The notes: a model not told the origin generated them from the letters alone. A stretch of DNA of 64,000 nucleotides from Phymorhynchus buccinoides (GCA_017654935.2 CM065682.1:35950441-36014440), one strand, 5' to 3'; positions 21,905 through 34,301 are shown, counted from the stretch's first letter. Numbers and translations: made by a program.

Positions 21905-24395
21905 CAGAGGATCACTTCAAATTTGTGTGCTACTTTTTTAATGAAGCTGATGAACCCCTCAGTATACCTTATTGACCTTGACCTTTGACCTTGAGTATGT
22001 GATCTTAATGTATCAACTATGCTTTTTCAACTTTTGCACTGCTGTGGTAAAATAAGCTATGTGTTTGTTTTTTCCTAAGCTAACGTGTATAGAGAATATT
22101 GAATTCCTGATAGCTATTTTATTAAACCTTTCATCTTAAATGCTTGACCTTGAATTTGCATTGAATATTTTAACTTTTTGTCTTTATATGTTTAAAATCT
22201 TGGCAGTAATGGTCTCATAATTGGTGCATTAGCCAATTTATAGGTGGGTAAAAGTGCCAGCGTGCAATGGAATGTCGGCCATTTTAGATGTGACAAGGTA
22301 ATGGGTTAAAAGGCTAAGTCCCTAGGGAAGACTTTTAGTGTGTTAAATTTTCAAGTAGAAAATTGCCTTTAGCCCACTTCTCTAGGGTATGGGAGGTGAG
22401 CAACTTTCCCGGCCCCTTTTCATCTAATAAATTTATATTTGTGCCAGGGTTCTGGCTCGTATGATTGTAAGAAATACAAGTGGTTGATTTGCTCTTAATG
22501 GCAGACAGAGAGAAGTAGGGTTTTACATGAAATTTCAAGACTTCCACTCTCATCAGTCTGACCAAAGGGTTCAGGATTATTTGACACTTGTATTTTATTT
22601 ACTCACAAAATCTGCATAAGATTATGCAACAATAATAATAAAGCAGCTCAAGGGCGCCAAAACAAAATATGAATGAAAAAACAATGAAGTCCGAAAGGAT
22701 TTACAAGACTTTTGTCTTTCTAGAAGGTTAGCCCCAAGCAGGAAGGGTCACTAAGTGTCTTCAGTGCCAGGGGGAAAGTTCAAATGATTGGCGCGGTTCT
22801 GGGAACTTAACTATTGTTAAGTTCCTCCGTAGTGATCGGCGAGTGCTGGGGTGGCTGGGCTTGCTCGTCAGGTGAGAGTAGCTCCCAGTCGTTCCGGTTA
22901 CGGCTTCGCGGGATGGCACGGTTCAGGCGTGGTCTCCTCGCGGATTCTGGGTGCGGGGCGTCTTGGCGGCGTTCCCGTCTTGGTGCTTGTGAGTCAGGGA
23001 TGATCGTCCTGCCCACGATGCCCTGCTGATAATCACAGGAGAAGGTGGATGTAGATCTCTATGGCTTAGAGACAAGGGGCTTCAGTCGGCAGGGAATTAG
23101 TGGATCCCAACCGGCTAGAAGGCTGCCCTTGTACAATAGCACTAGTTAATAAATAAACTGAATTTCAGTTAACAAACTGAGATCAGTAAAACATAAAAGG
23201 TGATCAAGCCAACATCACTCTCCATCCGACACCTGGAAAGGAATGGTATCATAAAGTGCAAGATTGCAACCCACAGGCTTCCTACTAAAGATATACAAAA
23301 GGGTTAGTAGGCATAAAATCCGGTTCTGGTACCGAAATAACAGAATGTTTACCACTTCTTTTTGAACATAGGATCTAGATCAAAAATAGGATCAAGCAAA
23401 CCATATCTCAATCAACAGCCATCAATAATACTCACTAGTTGGGCTATTATGACTGGCTGGGAGAGAGGTTGAGTCTGCAATGTTGCTCCAGCCACGTTTT
23501 GGAGGTATTATGAGAGAGTGGGTGTAGGCTACTTTCCTCACTACTCAAATTTTCCCCTGCCATTTTCAAATAATGTGAGCCTGTGATTGGTTTATAGCAG
23601 TCGACACATCACAAGATGACGCTATAATATTATGCATACTAGTACCGAACAATCACGCGCCGTTTACATCATTATCACATGCCCACATTCCTATCCTTCT
23701 CGTGATTGGAAAGGAAGGGTTCAAAGGGCACCGATTGTTGATGTCACTTTCTCCTGATGGGAAGGTAGATCGGGATTCAAAGAGACAAATGCCTTAATCG
23801 GCGTCTGTTTGAAGCTGAATGGCAATTAAAGTGGCGGCCCGAGAAAAGAAGTGGGGGGGGGGGGGGGGGGGGGGGGGGGGTAGATAATAAAACAAAGAAA
23901 GCGGTCGTGCGGGTCAATTACGTCACATTACCCACCTATAAAATAAAAAGAAATATCGACAATGATCGCCGTGTTGTTCTGCTTGGCGCCTAACAACAAA
24001 GGCCAAGCGTCAAGATGAAGGCTAGAGACGTCATTGGTACTTAGGTTAGCATCTAGATATATTTAATTAACCATTGGCTCATGTACCAATTATGAGACAG
24101 TTACTGCAATGATTTAAAATATATTACAGCAAAAAGTTGAAATATTCCATGCAAATTCAAGGTAAAGCAATTCAGGTGAATGGCTTAGGCATAAAATAGG
24201 CATCAGTAATTCAACATCCTCTATAAACCTTAGCTTAGAAACATTTTACAACAGCAGTGCAAAGGTTGAAAAAGTATAGTTGATACAATAAAATCACATA
24301 CTCAAGGTCAAAGGTCAAAGTCAACAAGGCATACTGAGGGGCATATCAGCTTCATTAAAATAGTAACACACAAATTCGAAGTGATCCTGTGACAT
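21905..24395. repeat. Inverted pair of ~330-bp arms around 1.8 kb
   Basis: Left arm 21905-22245 and right arm 24068-24395 are diverged inverted copies (shared: CTCATAATTGGT, CCTTGAATTTGCAT, GACCTTTGACCTTGAGTATG, AATGAAGCTGAT). They enclose the Arg/Pro-rich ORF and an AT-rich remainder. This may be a foldback element or two copies of a dispersed repeat in opposite orientation. Confidence 0.65.
22800..23240 (-). pseudogene. Arg/Pro-rich ORF, possible retroelement tail
   Basis: The frame 23016-22807 is unusually GC-rich for the area and encodes an Arg/Pro-rich, disordered 69-residue peptide ending SPITTEELNNS. Such tails occur at the end of Pol proteins of LTR elements, but no integrase or other domain is seen, so the origin stays open. 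A perfect hairpin (22802-22825) overlaps the stop codon. The ORF lies between the ~330-bp inverted arms at 21.9 and 24.1-24.4 kb. Confidence 0.3.
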
Positions 24396-25279
24396 CTAAA
24401 TTGTAACTAGATTCCTTCGTTCACATTGGTTTTTGAAAATTCTGCACCGTCTTTTTATAATTCAGCCAGAAACGGGTTTAACTCACCTGTACAGGCTAAT
24501 TAGCGCCATTGTTGTTTACATGGCAACTTACTACGGCGCCGCCATGTTTACTCAGGGTGCGGACATGTTTACAGTCCTTTACCACAATAGACGGGCGCCA
24601 TGTTAGCTACAGGGCGCAGCCATTGTGAACGACATGTACTTTCAATGCACAACTAAGAATTCTATGAAAGAACTTCATTTGCGAAGCGAACGACTTTCTT
24701 TGCATTAACGTAGAGAAATTCAGTCCTGTTCTTCAATAATTCCAAGATATTCTACGTCTCCAATACTTAGAAACTATGATACGGATCACCGGAAAGGTGA
24801 ATCGAACAGACGACATTTTGCTGTGTGCCAGACACTGATACTGTGATAGGCCTTGAGCTTGCACGACTGTGTTGACAGTGCCACAAAAACGAATATCTAC
24901 ACTAGGCCTACCTAGTGTCAATACATTCTACTCTCAAAACGGATGAAAATATGAGTGTGTGCTATTTGGATGCACAGATCTGGATGATGTGATTCCACAG
25001 AAAGGAAAGATTATAGAGTCTAGACATCATCGCTAAATCTTCTATCTTGAAGATAATCTTCCTGTAGATCTAGATCTTTGACACACGTAGACTGGTGGGC
25101 TGTTTGACAAACTTCTAGCCTGTTTAGCGGAAAGTAATGACGTGAAACCGACAAGAATTACGGAAAAGAGATGTGCCAAACGTTCACCGATCAGCTTGTG
25201 TGCAGTACCAGCAACAACATAATTCTTTTCGTCAGTCACAATGGCCAAAACATTGCTGTTTCCCTAGATCTACATCAAC

Positions 25280-25337
25280 ATGGTCAACGCACCTGTCGAT
25301 GGTCAACATTACTTAGCCTACAGTGAAAAAACGAAGT
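25280..25337 (+). CDS. Unknown small gene, exon 1 (start codon)
   Basis: 58 nt from ATG to a perfect gtaagt donor; encodes 19 residues plus the first base of a Phe codon. The upstream in-frame stop fixes the start. Confidence 0.62.
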
Positions 25338-26544
25338 GTAAGTACAATTGTTTGACTGATTGAGCAGTGTCAATCAATCTTTAATTGGGGCCTGGGCACT
25401 ACCTGGGGTGTCTAGGGTCGGCTAGTTTCCAGCTTGCTGGGGGCGAACGTAGCCCGGAACTAGTTTTTTAAATTTTGTTTGCTACTCCTGTTTTTACCTT
25501 ATATATTGAAGCTGAACCCAAGTAAATAATAATTAATAGGGTGACGTGCATAGCCTTTTCTTGGAAAACTGATAGGCCTAATGTAATGTGTGTACCCTTT
25601 TCTCTCTTTCCCTCTTCCGCCTCTTTTTCTATGGTCACCCCCTAAAGTGTGTACAGTTACTTCCAGATAAAGAGGTTGTTCACCACCACAGAAGAAGAAG
25701 AAGAGGGAGAAATCTACTGTACGTTACATGTACTTTATTTTAACCAGAGCCTTTAGTAGCTTACTGCACGTTTTTTTAAAAATTTGGTAACATAAGTCAT
25801 ATTGGTGTTAGATCTAGTATGTTTGGTTATTTGCTCTTCTTCAACCACTTAGACAGTCTTCTATCATAAATGCAGATGCGCCATGCTGCCGTTATGCGCC
25901 TTATAAATAATTAGGATCAGCATGTCCGTTTTCAAATGCAGAAAAACTTTGTAAAAATGTCTAGAACAAAAACACGAGAATGGATCAGTAAGGCAGAGAG
26001 ATTGTAGATGACAGTAAGCAAAGGGAAAAGGCAGTCAAATGGAGTGATAGAATAGAGGAAGTAGGAGGCACAGAACTTCCAGAAGGCACTATATGTGCAA
26101 AGACAACCTACCTCCCAATATCCCACAGGGGAATCGTTATCTATGAATTTTGTCTCCCCTATAATTTTTGTTTTCTTCTGATCAAACAAGGGCAGTCCAT
26201 GGCATCCATACAGGACAGACAGGAGTCTCCTACATACAGGTAAAATTCAGTATATAAACCAGTGATGTACCGAGGATAAGAAAAGTGACAGGACAAACTG
26301 TCCTGAGATTAGAGAAATCAACAGGACAATGTCCCAGCTCTTGCCGAAATCAATCAGACAAAGCGTGCCAGTATTGGCAAATTAAAATAATTAGACATTT
26401 GTCCTGACAGGGGAGAACACAATAATAACATTTTCAATTTTAATAGGTCAAGTGGCCTATGACCTGGATCTCGGGACATCACTGTTAATAAGCATCCCGA
26501 TTCTTATACAGTATAATGCATGCACACATGGAGAGAGAGACACA

Positions 26545-26600
<56 letters not shown>

Positions 26601-28810
26601 GCGCGCGCGCGCGCGCGTGCCATGCACACAGTGACGCAGCGAGAGTCAATTCATTTTACTTCTTTTTTTTCTGATTGATAAACATGCGTCTTTTGTGTTT
26701 CCATTCTTATACAAATTGATACACAAAAACATCATAGTACAGTATAGTATAGTGTGAGACTGGCTCAAGTCTAAGCCTTGCGGCTTATAAAAGTCCCTTC
26801 ATTGATCACTGTTTTGTTTGCTTGAAGCATGCCTTTAAAATTATGATTGTATTTCAATCATCATATTAAAAAAATAGTTTGCTAAAGTTTTCATCCTTGT
26901 CAGTGGGATTTTCATGGATTGACAAAGAGGACTAGGCCCCTCAAAATGATCATCTAACTTTGTGTAATTGGTGTGGGTATTTTTTGTGGTCAAAATATGT
27001 TTTTCCTTGGAAAATGTTGCAAGTTTTCTTTGTCAAGCGAAAATCAAGTGTTATTGTAAAATAAAACTAGCAAAACAGTGTTCAAAGTCCATGTTTTATT
27101 TAGAACTTTGTATATAAAACTTATCTGAATCTCTGGCTCTCAATGTTTATAAATGTCCAAGTCACAGTTGAGCTATGTGTAGTTTGATTATGTTGCATTT
27201 GTTATAGCTTATGTTCACAAAATTGTAAAAATACTATTACTTATGTTTTTGCTTCTAGTGACCTACAGTTAATATTTGAATATCTTATATTACAGTGCAG
27301 TCCATATCACAAGCTGTGCAGGATGGACACCGACAGATACCGACCACATGCGGGTAAAAATCAGTAGTTACTTGTATGTATGCACTTGTGTTTGTATTGT
27401 ATGCTAGTCTGTCGTTTCCGACTATGACTACCAGATAGGAGAGGGGTCAGATGTTATTCTGGCGGGCTCAGGCTAGAATTTGTTTGTAGTGGAGATGCCT
27501 TGCCCAGGGCACTTATGTACTTGCATGCTTACACTTACAAACACACACACACGCACGCACGCGCACGCACGCACACACACACCACACACTGCAGACTTGT
27601 GTAAGTTTCTGTGAATTAATAAATTAATCTTTAATAATTCAAACTAAGATGTGAGAAAGGATTTGAATAGTGAAATAGTAAGGCTAAAAGAGAATATATA
27701 GAACTAGAAAAGGGAAGGGGACTCGTGTGTTGTATGTGTGCAACATATCCGTGATTAGAAAGCTATGCCATTCTTGAATTAATATTGTTTTGTTTGTACA
27801 CAGTTATCTCTACCATAGTTTGCCATGTTCTGTATGTATGATTACATGGGCGAGCGTGCCTCCTCCTTTTTGAGAAAGTGAGTGGATTTGTTCCTCTGTA
27901 ATCTTAATTCATACAGGGTTAGTATGGCTGGTGGAGTGGCATAGGCAACTTTGGTGGGGGAGTTGTATCCCTTTAATGGATAGTTCCCTACCCATGCTAA
28001 TTTTCACAAGATGTGTGAAGTAAATATAAATGATGTTCAGGAAGTAACAAGGCACATAAAACATTCTATTTTATTATTTCATGTAGGCCTATTTATTTTG
28101 AAGGACAGATATGTGATGTTATTTGCTTTGCTCAGTGTACAAATAACACCAAGTATTTACATGCTTCACTGTTTGTATTCACAGGTATTTCTTGCAAGGG
28201 TTCCATGGTCAACTTTTGTTTATTCGTCTTCTTCTGCGTTCCCAGGCCAAAAGGCCATAATGGACCAAGTACGTATGTGTCCGGTTTTCAGTTTTCAGTT
28301 TTCATTGGTCTCCTCGCTGAGTACAGCTGACACATTCCGATTCCGGAAGAGCTAAATGGAGAAAAGTTATTTGAATTTTTTTAAAGGCAAGGGAATGGGC
28401 CAATAGGTCAGATAGTAGCCGACAGTAAGCAAAGGGAAAAGGCAGAGTCAAAGAGTGACAGATTAGAGGAAGTTACAAGCACAGAACTTCCAGAAGGTTG
28501 GGGGGAATATACAAAAGACCCCCCGGTATCCAAATGGGGGAACTTTTGTTTATAAAAAATTTTTTTTAAAAAGCAATATCGTTAAAAAAGTGAAATTCTT
28601 TACCATGCAATTGTTAATATATTGGCAGACTATGTTACAAGTTTGATGGAGGTGGTGGGCCAGCTGGCCTCCACTCACAAACTGGCGGAGATGCTGGAGA
28701 GGCAGAGAGAGGAGCCAGCCCCACCTAGCCCCCTCTCCAGAGACTACCAACCAGTACAGGTTGGAGGACATGATTGGGACTCGAGAACACTTGAACTGAA
28801 TCTGCAGTGA
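25280..28810 (+). CDS. Small four-exon gene, unknown function (113 residues)
   Basis: Exons 25280-25337, 26196-26239, 27296-27353 and 28629-28810 have consensus borders (gtaagt, gtaaaa, gtaaaa donors; ggcag, acag, ggcag acceptors). Phases 1, 0 and 1 agree throughout, giving one 113-residue frame from ATG to TGA. An in-frame TAG lies 12 nt before the ATG, so this is the first Met. Visible parts: MVNAPVDGQHYLAYSEKTK (1-19), a middle with HGIHTGQTGVSYIQ and CSPYHKLCRMDTDRYRPHA, an amphipathic charged helix-like stretch YVTSLMEVVGQLASTHKLAE continuing MLERQREE, and a Pro-rich, acidic tail. There is no signal peptide or membrane segment, so it is probably intracellular. I do not recognise the family. 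An ATTAAA at 28853 may serve as polyadenylation signal. An alternative is that the last exon is spliced again at CAG/gttgga (28759). Confidence 0.66.
26001..26150 (+). repeat. Intronic repeat before exon 2 of the small gene
   Basis: Shares ACAGTAAGCAAAGGGAAAAG and CACAGAACTTCCAGAAGG with 28412-28550. Confidence 0.75.
26196..26239 (+). CDS. Unknown small gene, exon 2
   Basis: 44 nt between aagggcag and gtaaaa. Completes the Phe codon and encodes HGIHTGQTGVSYIQ. A ~150-bp repeat (26001-26150) shared with the DNA before exon 4 lies just upstream. Confidence 0.6.
26540..26622. repeat. (AC)n/(GC)n microsatellite
   Basis: (CA)n changing abruptly into (GC)n, a potential Z-DNA former, in intron 2 of the small gene. 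Confidence 0.97.
26740..26860. repeat. Dispersed repeat, inverted copy at 44815-44935
   Basis: AGTATAGTGTGAGACTGGCT, TATAAAAGTCCCTTCATTGA-like and GAAGCATGCCTTT blocks recur as the complement at 44815-44935. Confidence 0.65.
27296..27353 (+). CDS. Unknown small gene, exon 3
   Basis: 58 nt between tattacag and gtaaaa; phase 0 start. Encodes CSPYHKLCRMDTDRYRPHA and the first base of an Asp codon. A SINE-like repeat (27405-27545) follows in the intron. Confidence 0.6.
27405..27595 (+). repeat. SINE-like repeat with (AC)n tail, small-gene intron 3
   Basis: Contains TCGTTTCCGACTATGAC and GGAGATGCCTTGCCCAGGGC, a block often seen in metazoan SINEs, and ends in an (AC)n/(GC)n tract. Confidence 0.6.
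28412..28550 (+). repeat. Intronic repeat before exon 4 of the small gene
   Basis: Second copy of 26001-26150, ~80% alike by eye, in the same orientation. Confidence 0.75.
28629..28810 (+). CDS. Unknown small gene, last exon with stop
   Basis: 182 nt after attggcag; codon bias and GC content rise clearly over the flanking AT-rich DNA. Encodes the Glu/Lys/Leu-rich helix-like segment and the tail ending LELNLQ before TGA. Confidence 0.68.
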
Positions 28811-29178
28811 GATGTCAAAGAAAAAGTGATGAACGTACTAAGGAGTTACAGCATTAAAGGATTATTAAAGTAGGACCACAAAATTATTTTGAGTCATCCA
28901 GTGTTTTTGAGTTAGCAGGAATCCACTGTATTTCCTGCAGGAATAGTTGGATTCTGCTATGTGTGCATGTTGAATTTGCTTTTACTTGACTTTTTGTTTT
29001 CAAATCAAAGTGCTAGCGTTTAGGACAATCTTGTACTTCTGTCACCCCCTCATGTTTACCACCATCATTCCGAAAGTGGGCTTCTTACAGTTATATCAAA
29101 ATACTCCTAGGCTGATCCTAACACTGTCCTTTTCCTAAATATAGCAGAATTTTGCTTCTCAGTGAAAGCAAAAAATCC

Positions 29179-29209
<31 letters not shown>

Positions 29210-29863
29210 GTGTATGTAAGTGTGTAAGGTGTGACTTCAGTACAAGATGGCCGCATTTTGGTGTTGCTTATCTCAGGGCAAGAAAAACAATAATTGTAAA
29301 TGAAGACTATAATGTTTGTATTTAGGATTTAGATTGATTATTAAAAGTGCTTGCATGCACACCTTTAATAATTTGCATAGTAAGTAATTTACGTTGTTTT
29401 AATTATTCTGCATTAATGTTGGGCTTCTTGTTGTAAAAGAATGGGGAGTAAATTTGAATAGAAATATGTTTCTATATCTGTCATGTGTGTGTGTTTGCGC
29501 GCGCGCGTGTGTGTGTGCGTGTGTGTGAATAATCAATCAATTTAAATTCACTTCTTAAGACTGTGCACATTATTGAAAACTTCAGTATGGAAACCCATAA
29601 GCAATCCGAGGGGAAGAACTCTGGGAAGTCATTTTTGGTATTAGTATTTTTTACAAGTAACAAATATGAATGTGTATGCACATACACGCAGACATCTATC
29701 TGTATTTTACATCTGATTATTTTTCACTTTCTTTCACTGTATTGGTGAATTGGTATTTGTATATATAAACAAAATAGTCATAGAGGCGTCTCTGTGAAAT
29801 CCGTGTTGTTCCAACCTGGAGCGAACGTCGCAGCCTGAGGTGCGCTGATTTTTGGTGACATGA

Positions 29864-30363
29864 NNNNNNNNNNNNNNNNNNNNNNNNNNNNNNNNNNNNN
29901 NNNNNNNNNNNNNNNNNNNNNNNNNNNNNNNNNNNNNNNNNNNNNNNNNNNNNNNNNNNNNNNNNNNNNNNNNNNNNNNNNNNNNNNNNNNNNNNNNNNN
30001 NNNNNNNNNNNNNNNNNNNNNNNNNNNNNNNNNNNNNNNNNNNNNNNNNNNNNNNNNNNNNNNNNNNNNNNNNNNNNNNNNNNNNNNNNNNNNNNNNNNN
30101 NNNNNNNNNNNNNNNNNNNNNNNNNNNNNNNNNNNNNNNNNNNNNNNNNNNNNNNNNNNNNNNNNNNNNNNNNNNNNNNNNNNNNNNNNNNNNNNNNNNN
30201 NNNNNNNNNNNNNNNNNNNNNNNNNNNNNNNNNNNNNNNNNNNNNNNNNNNNNNNNNNNNNNNNNNNNNNNNNNNNNNNNNNNNNNNNNNNNNNNNNNNN
30301 NNNNNNNNNNNNNNNNNNNNNNNNNNNNNNNNNNNNNNNNNNNNNNNNNNNNNNNNNNNNNNN
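29864..30363. other. Assembly gap of 500 N
   Basis: Exactly 500 N; the right flank is purine/GT-rich low-complexity DNA. The size is likely a placeholder. Confidence 0.99.
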
Positions 30364-30539
30364 GGCTTGAGAGAGTGAGGGCGTGCATGTGTGTGCTCGC
30401 ATGCATATGTATATGTATGTTTGTGCGTGTACATGCATGTACATGTGTATGCATGCAAGCGCTCGTGCATAGTGTGTGTGTATGCAAGTGGGTGTATGTG
30501 CACATGCATGCGCTCGTGCATGTATGTGTGTAGGTGGAC

Positions 30540-31990
30540 CTGGGATGGTGCCTTCTCTACCTGTACTATAGACACAGCTTGATGAATAAGCTCTGCTTGC
30601 TGCTAGAAGGCCTACTACTACGCACAGCCTAATGCAACCCAGATGAAACCAATCAGCAAGTAATATGTTGGTCTATCCCCATACCCCCCCCCCCTCCCCC
30701 AGTCATCGTGTATTCTTGGCAAGACATGATGTCACTATGTACCCCCCCCCCCCCCCCCACCTACCTTACCCTCCAAGAGTCCAACTCATCCACACCTCCA
30801 CATGGAGCACAGTTTACATCCTTTCATCTTGGTAGTTTACTCACCCTTACCATCAACTGTGTAGTAGTGTACTCCTAGTACTAGTAGTACTAATTTTTAC
30901 TGACTATAAGGCGACTCTTTCCCAGACTGAGATCCCTGACCTGTGCCTTATAATATGACTAATAAAATAGTAAGAAAATATAATATAATCTGAATTTTTT
31001 GTGAAATTTGGGGGGGGGGGGGGGGGGGGGAGGTTCTGTTCAACTTTTGCTGTAAAGAAAAAAAGTGAATACAAATGGAATTTAGAATGCAGACAGGTTA
31101 CATTTTGAAAGGGAAAGTAAAGTGAATGTGAAACGAGGTGCATATGTGGAGCATAGCCGCTAGTGAAATACACACAGTTTTACCCCCTTCAGTTCAGTTC
31201 ACATGAACCACATTAAACATAGGTATTACACTCTATTCTATTCACACACTCTCTGGGCACATACATTGTGCATTCAATTCTATCAATTATTCTGATGGCC
31301 ATGCTCAATACTGCCTCGCATCAACAAACATCATTTGTTTATTGAAAGAATAAATTCAATTAAGATTAAGCTTTACTGATGAATTAAAACTTAGCTTATT
31401 TGTTTGCAAATTAAATATAAAAGTTCTTCCAACAATGCAACACTGTAGTCCCTAAACAAGTCTGACTTGCATCGAGTTTCTTCACCTAAGGACTTAATTA
31501 TATCTTTCGGACTATAGCGTGCACCTCAAAAGTTATTTTAATGTGCAGCAAAAAATTTTTTTTACACAAAATTCTTATTTTTTTTATTTTTTTTAATATA
31601 ATATTATTAGTCATATTATTAGGCACTGGGGTCTTAGTCTGGGGGAAAATGTATCCCCTTATAGAAAAAAAAAAAAAAAGGGTACAAAGTTAAGGAGGTT
31701 GTAGTTCTAAATTACACTTTATAATGAATTGCAGACATCAGCTAATTAGTTCATTAGTTGCAGCATCCTGGCACAATAAGTCATGACCTAAACCTACATG
31801 GACAAAGATTCCTGCATACCAACTCCCATTATTAAAATGATCATAATTCTAAATTGCATTCAATAAACTACATAATATAAAGGTAGACATTAAACTTGGG
31901 ACAAAACGGAAACACCCTCTCACATGATATTGCTTTAAAAAAAAAAAGTCCTTTTCCAGGCTAACAGAATCTCGTTCTGGGTGATTCTAT
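30540..31990. other. Gene-free stretch with diverged inverted repeat
   Basis: The ~80-bp blocks at 30904-30985 and 31590-31670 are diverged complements (TTATAATATGACTAATA / TATTAGTCATATTATTA; CCCAGACT / AGTCTGGG), suggesting an old DNA element of about 770 bp. Nothing coding. Confidence 0.45.
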
Positions 31991-32094
31991 TTATGATAGC
32001 TATGGGTGTGACACAGACTAATCAATACAGAGTACCATTGGCTGTAGATAAAAATGACTGCACTGTCTGGCATAACTCCTGCCAGCCAACAGTC

Positions 32095-33474
32095 TTTTCT
32101 ACCTTATGCCTTTTGCAACGACCAACGTTAAATTTAAAGCCAAGTCTTTTCTACCTTATGCCTTTTGCAACGACCAACGTTAAACATGAAACCAACACAG
32201 TCTTTTCTACCTTATGCCTTTTGCAACGACCAACATTAAATTTGAAACCAACACAGTCTTTTCTACCTTATGCCTTTTGCAACGACCAACGTTAAATTTG
32301 AAGCCAACAGTTTTTTCTACCTTATGCCTTTTGCAAAAACCAACGTTAAATTTGAAGCCAAGTCTTTTCTACCTTATGCCTTTTGCAACGACCAACGCTA
32401 AATTTGAAGCCAACAGTCTTTTCTACCTTATGCCTTTTGCAATGACCAATGTTCAATTTGAAGCCAACAGTCTTTTCTACCTTATGCCTTTTGCAACGAC
32501 CAACATTAAATTTGAAGCCAACACAGTCTTTTCTACTTTATGCCTTTTGCAATGACCAATGTTAAATTTGAAGCCAACAGTCTTTTCTACCTTATGCCTT
32601 TTGCAACGACCAACGTTAAATTTGAAGCCAACAGTCTTTTCTACCTTATGCCTTTTGCAACGACCAACGCTACATTTGAAGCCAACAGTCTTTTCTACCT
32701 TATGCCTTTTGCAATGACCAACGTTACATTTGAAGCCAACAATCTTTTCTACCTTATGCCTTTTGCAACGACCAACGTTAAACATGAAACCAACACAGTC
32801 TTTTCTACCTTATGCCTTTTGCAACGACCAACGTTAAATTTGAAACCAACACAGTCTTTTCTACCTTATGCCTTTTGCAACGACCAACGTTAAATTTGAA
32901 GCCAACAGTTTTTTCTACCTTATGCCTTTTGCAAAAACCAACGTTAAATTTAAAGCCAACAGTCTTTTCTACCTTATGCCTTTTGCAATGACCAACGCTA
33001 AATTTGAAGCCAACAGTCTTTTCTACCTTATGCCTTTTGCAATGACCAATGTTCAATTTGAAGCCAACAGTCTTTTCTACCTTATGCCTTTTGCAATGAC
33101 CAATGTTCAATTTGAAGCCAACACAGTCTTTTCTACTTTATGCCTTTTGCAATGACCAATGTTAAATTTGAAGCCAACAGTCTTTTCTACCTTATGCCTA
33201 TTGCAACGACCAACGTTAAATTTGAAGCCAACAGTCTTTTCTACCTTATGCCTTTTGCAACGACCAACGTTAAATTTGAAGCCAACAGTCTTTTCTACCT
33301 TATGCCTTTTGCAACGACCAACGCTACATTTGAAGCCAACAGTCTTTTCTACCTTATGCCTTTTGCAACGACCAACGTTACATTTGAAGCCAACAGTCTT
33401 TTCTACCTTATGCCTTTTGCAATGACCAACGCTAATTTTGAAACCAACACAGTCTTTTCTACCTGATGCCTTTT
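32095..33474 (+). repeat. 54-bp minisatellite, about 25 units
   Basis: The unit contains AGTCTTTTCTACCTTATGCC and TTTTGCAACGACCAACGTTA. Some units are 51 or 56 bp. Because 54 is divisible by three, long open frames appear on both strands (18-residue repeats); I take these as a by-product, since neither codon bias nor a start context supports translation. Confidence 0.93.
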
Positions 33475-34301
33475 CATGGTTCGTGGGGACTTGGAAGAGT
33501 GCAAAAAAAGGACCTTAAAAGGACCAGCAATTTTTTTTAAAGGACCTATTTAAACCTTGTTTGTAGTTGTACTTGCAGACGATTGTAGCTGAGCAGATTT
33601 TTAATTTTTTTAATTTTTTATTTTTTGCTGAGCAGATTCATTTGTTGTTAGATTCATTTGCTGCTTGCAAAAAAAGTCGGTCACATTGCACCTCGATTCC
33701 GCCTTGTGCCTTCTTTCAGCTTTCTTTGTGATTTTCAGTCTTTGCGTGTTGTTTCAGCGCCGACTCTCCCATTGACAAGATGTTGATGTTTTTTTCACAA
33801 TATGCACAACGAACTGCATGTTTGTTGTCCATCACTTTTCGGACCCAGTCCTTATAAATGTCTTCTCTCAGCCAACGATCCTGAAAACGAACACTTTCCA
33901 GGCATTTTTACACTTTTTACTTGAAAACAAGCACTGAAGCAGCCGCATGTGCGAAGAATTTCAACATGGCGCATAAGATATCTCGCCGAATCTCGCGCAC
34001 GTGACCGGATTTACAGTGACTATTAAAATGAGATCGTCTGCTCAAAAGATACAAAGGCGATCGATTTTTGGCAAATTTTATTTCATTTAATATATTTTTT
34101 GGAGTTCATTTCTTATGACAAGGTACTTAGTTTTGTTTTTTTGGCCCGATTAAAGGATTTAAACTGACCGCACCAATTTTAAAAGGACCTTTGACTGATT
34201 TGAAAGGACCTCCTTGCTGATATAAAGGACTTAACAGGCCTTTTGAAGACTGATCAATTTCACAGCACTTTAAAGCACCTGAAAGGACCCCACGAACCCT
34301 G
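33475..34301. mobile_element. hAT-like 827-bp element inserted in the 54-bp array
   Basis: Left end CATGGTTCGTGGGGAC, right end (inverted) CAGGGTTCGTGGGGTCC. The 5-bp sequence CTTTT flanks both ends (33470-33474, 34302-34306), and the array unit resumes directly after the right copy (tttgcaattaccaatgtt). Subterminal regions are rich in AAGGACC repeats in both orientations. It has no coding capacity. Confidence 0.75.

Noticed and set aside
25042..25248. 68-codon minus-strand ORF with protein-like composition
   Set aside because: No Met context, no splice partners in phase, and it overlaps the upstream region of the well-supported plus-strand gene.
32095..33474. CRISPR-like array
   Set aside because: Units repeat over their full length with no unique spacers and the DNA is eukaryotic; it is a minisatellite. 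The same holds for 53826-55136 and 62636-64000.
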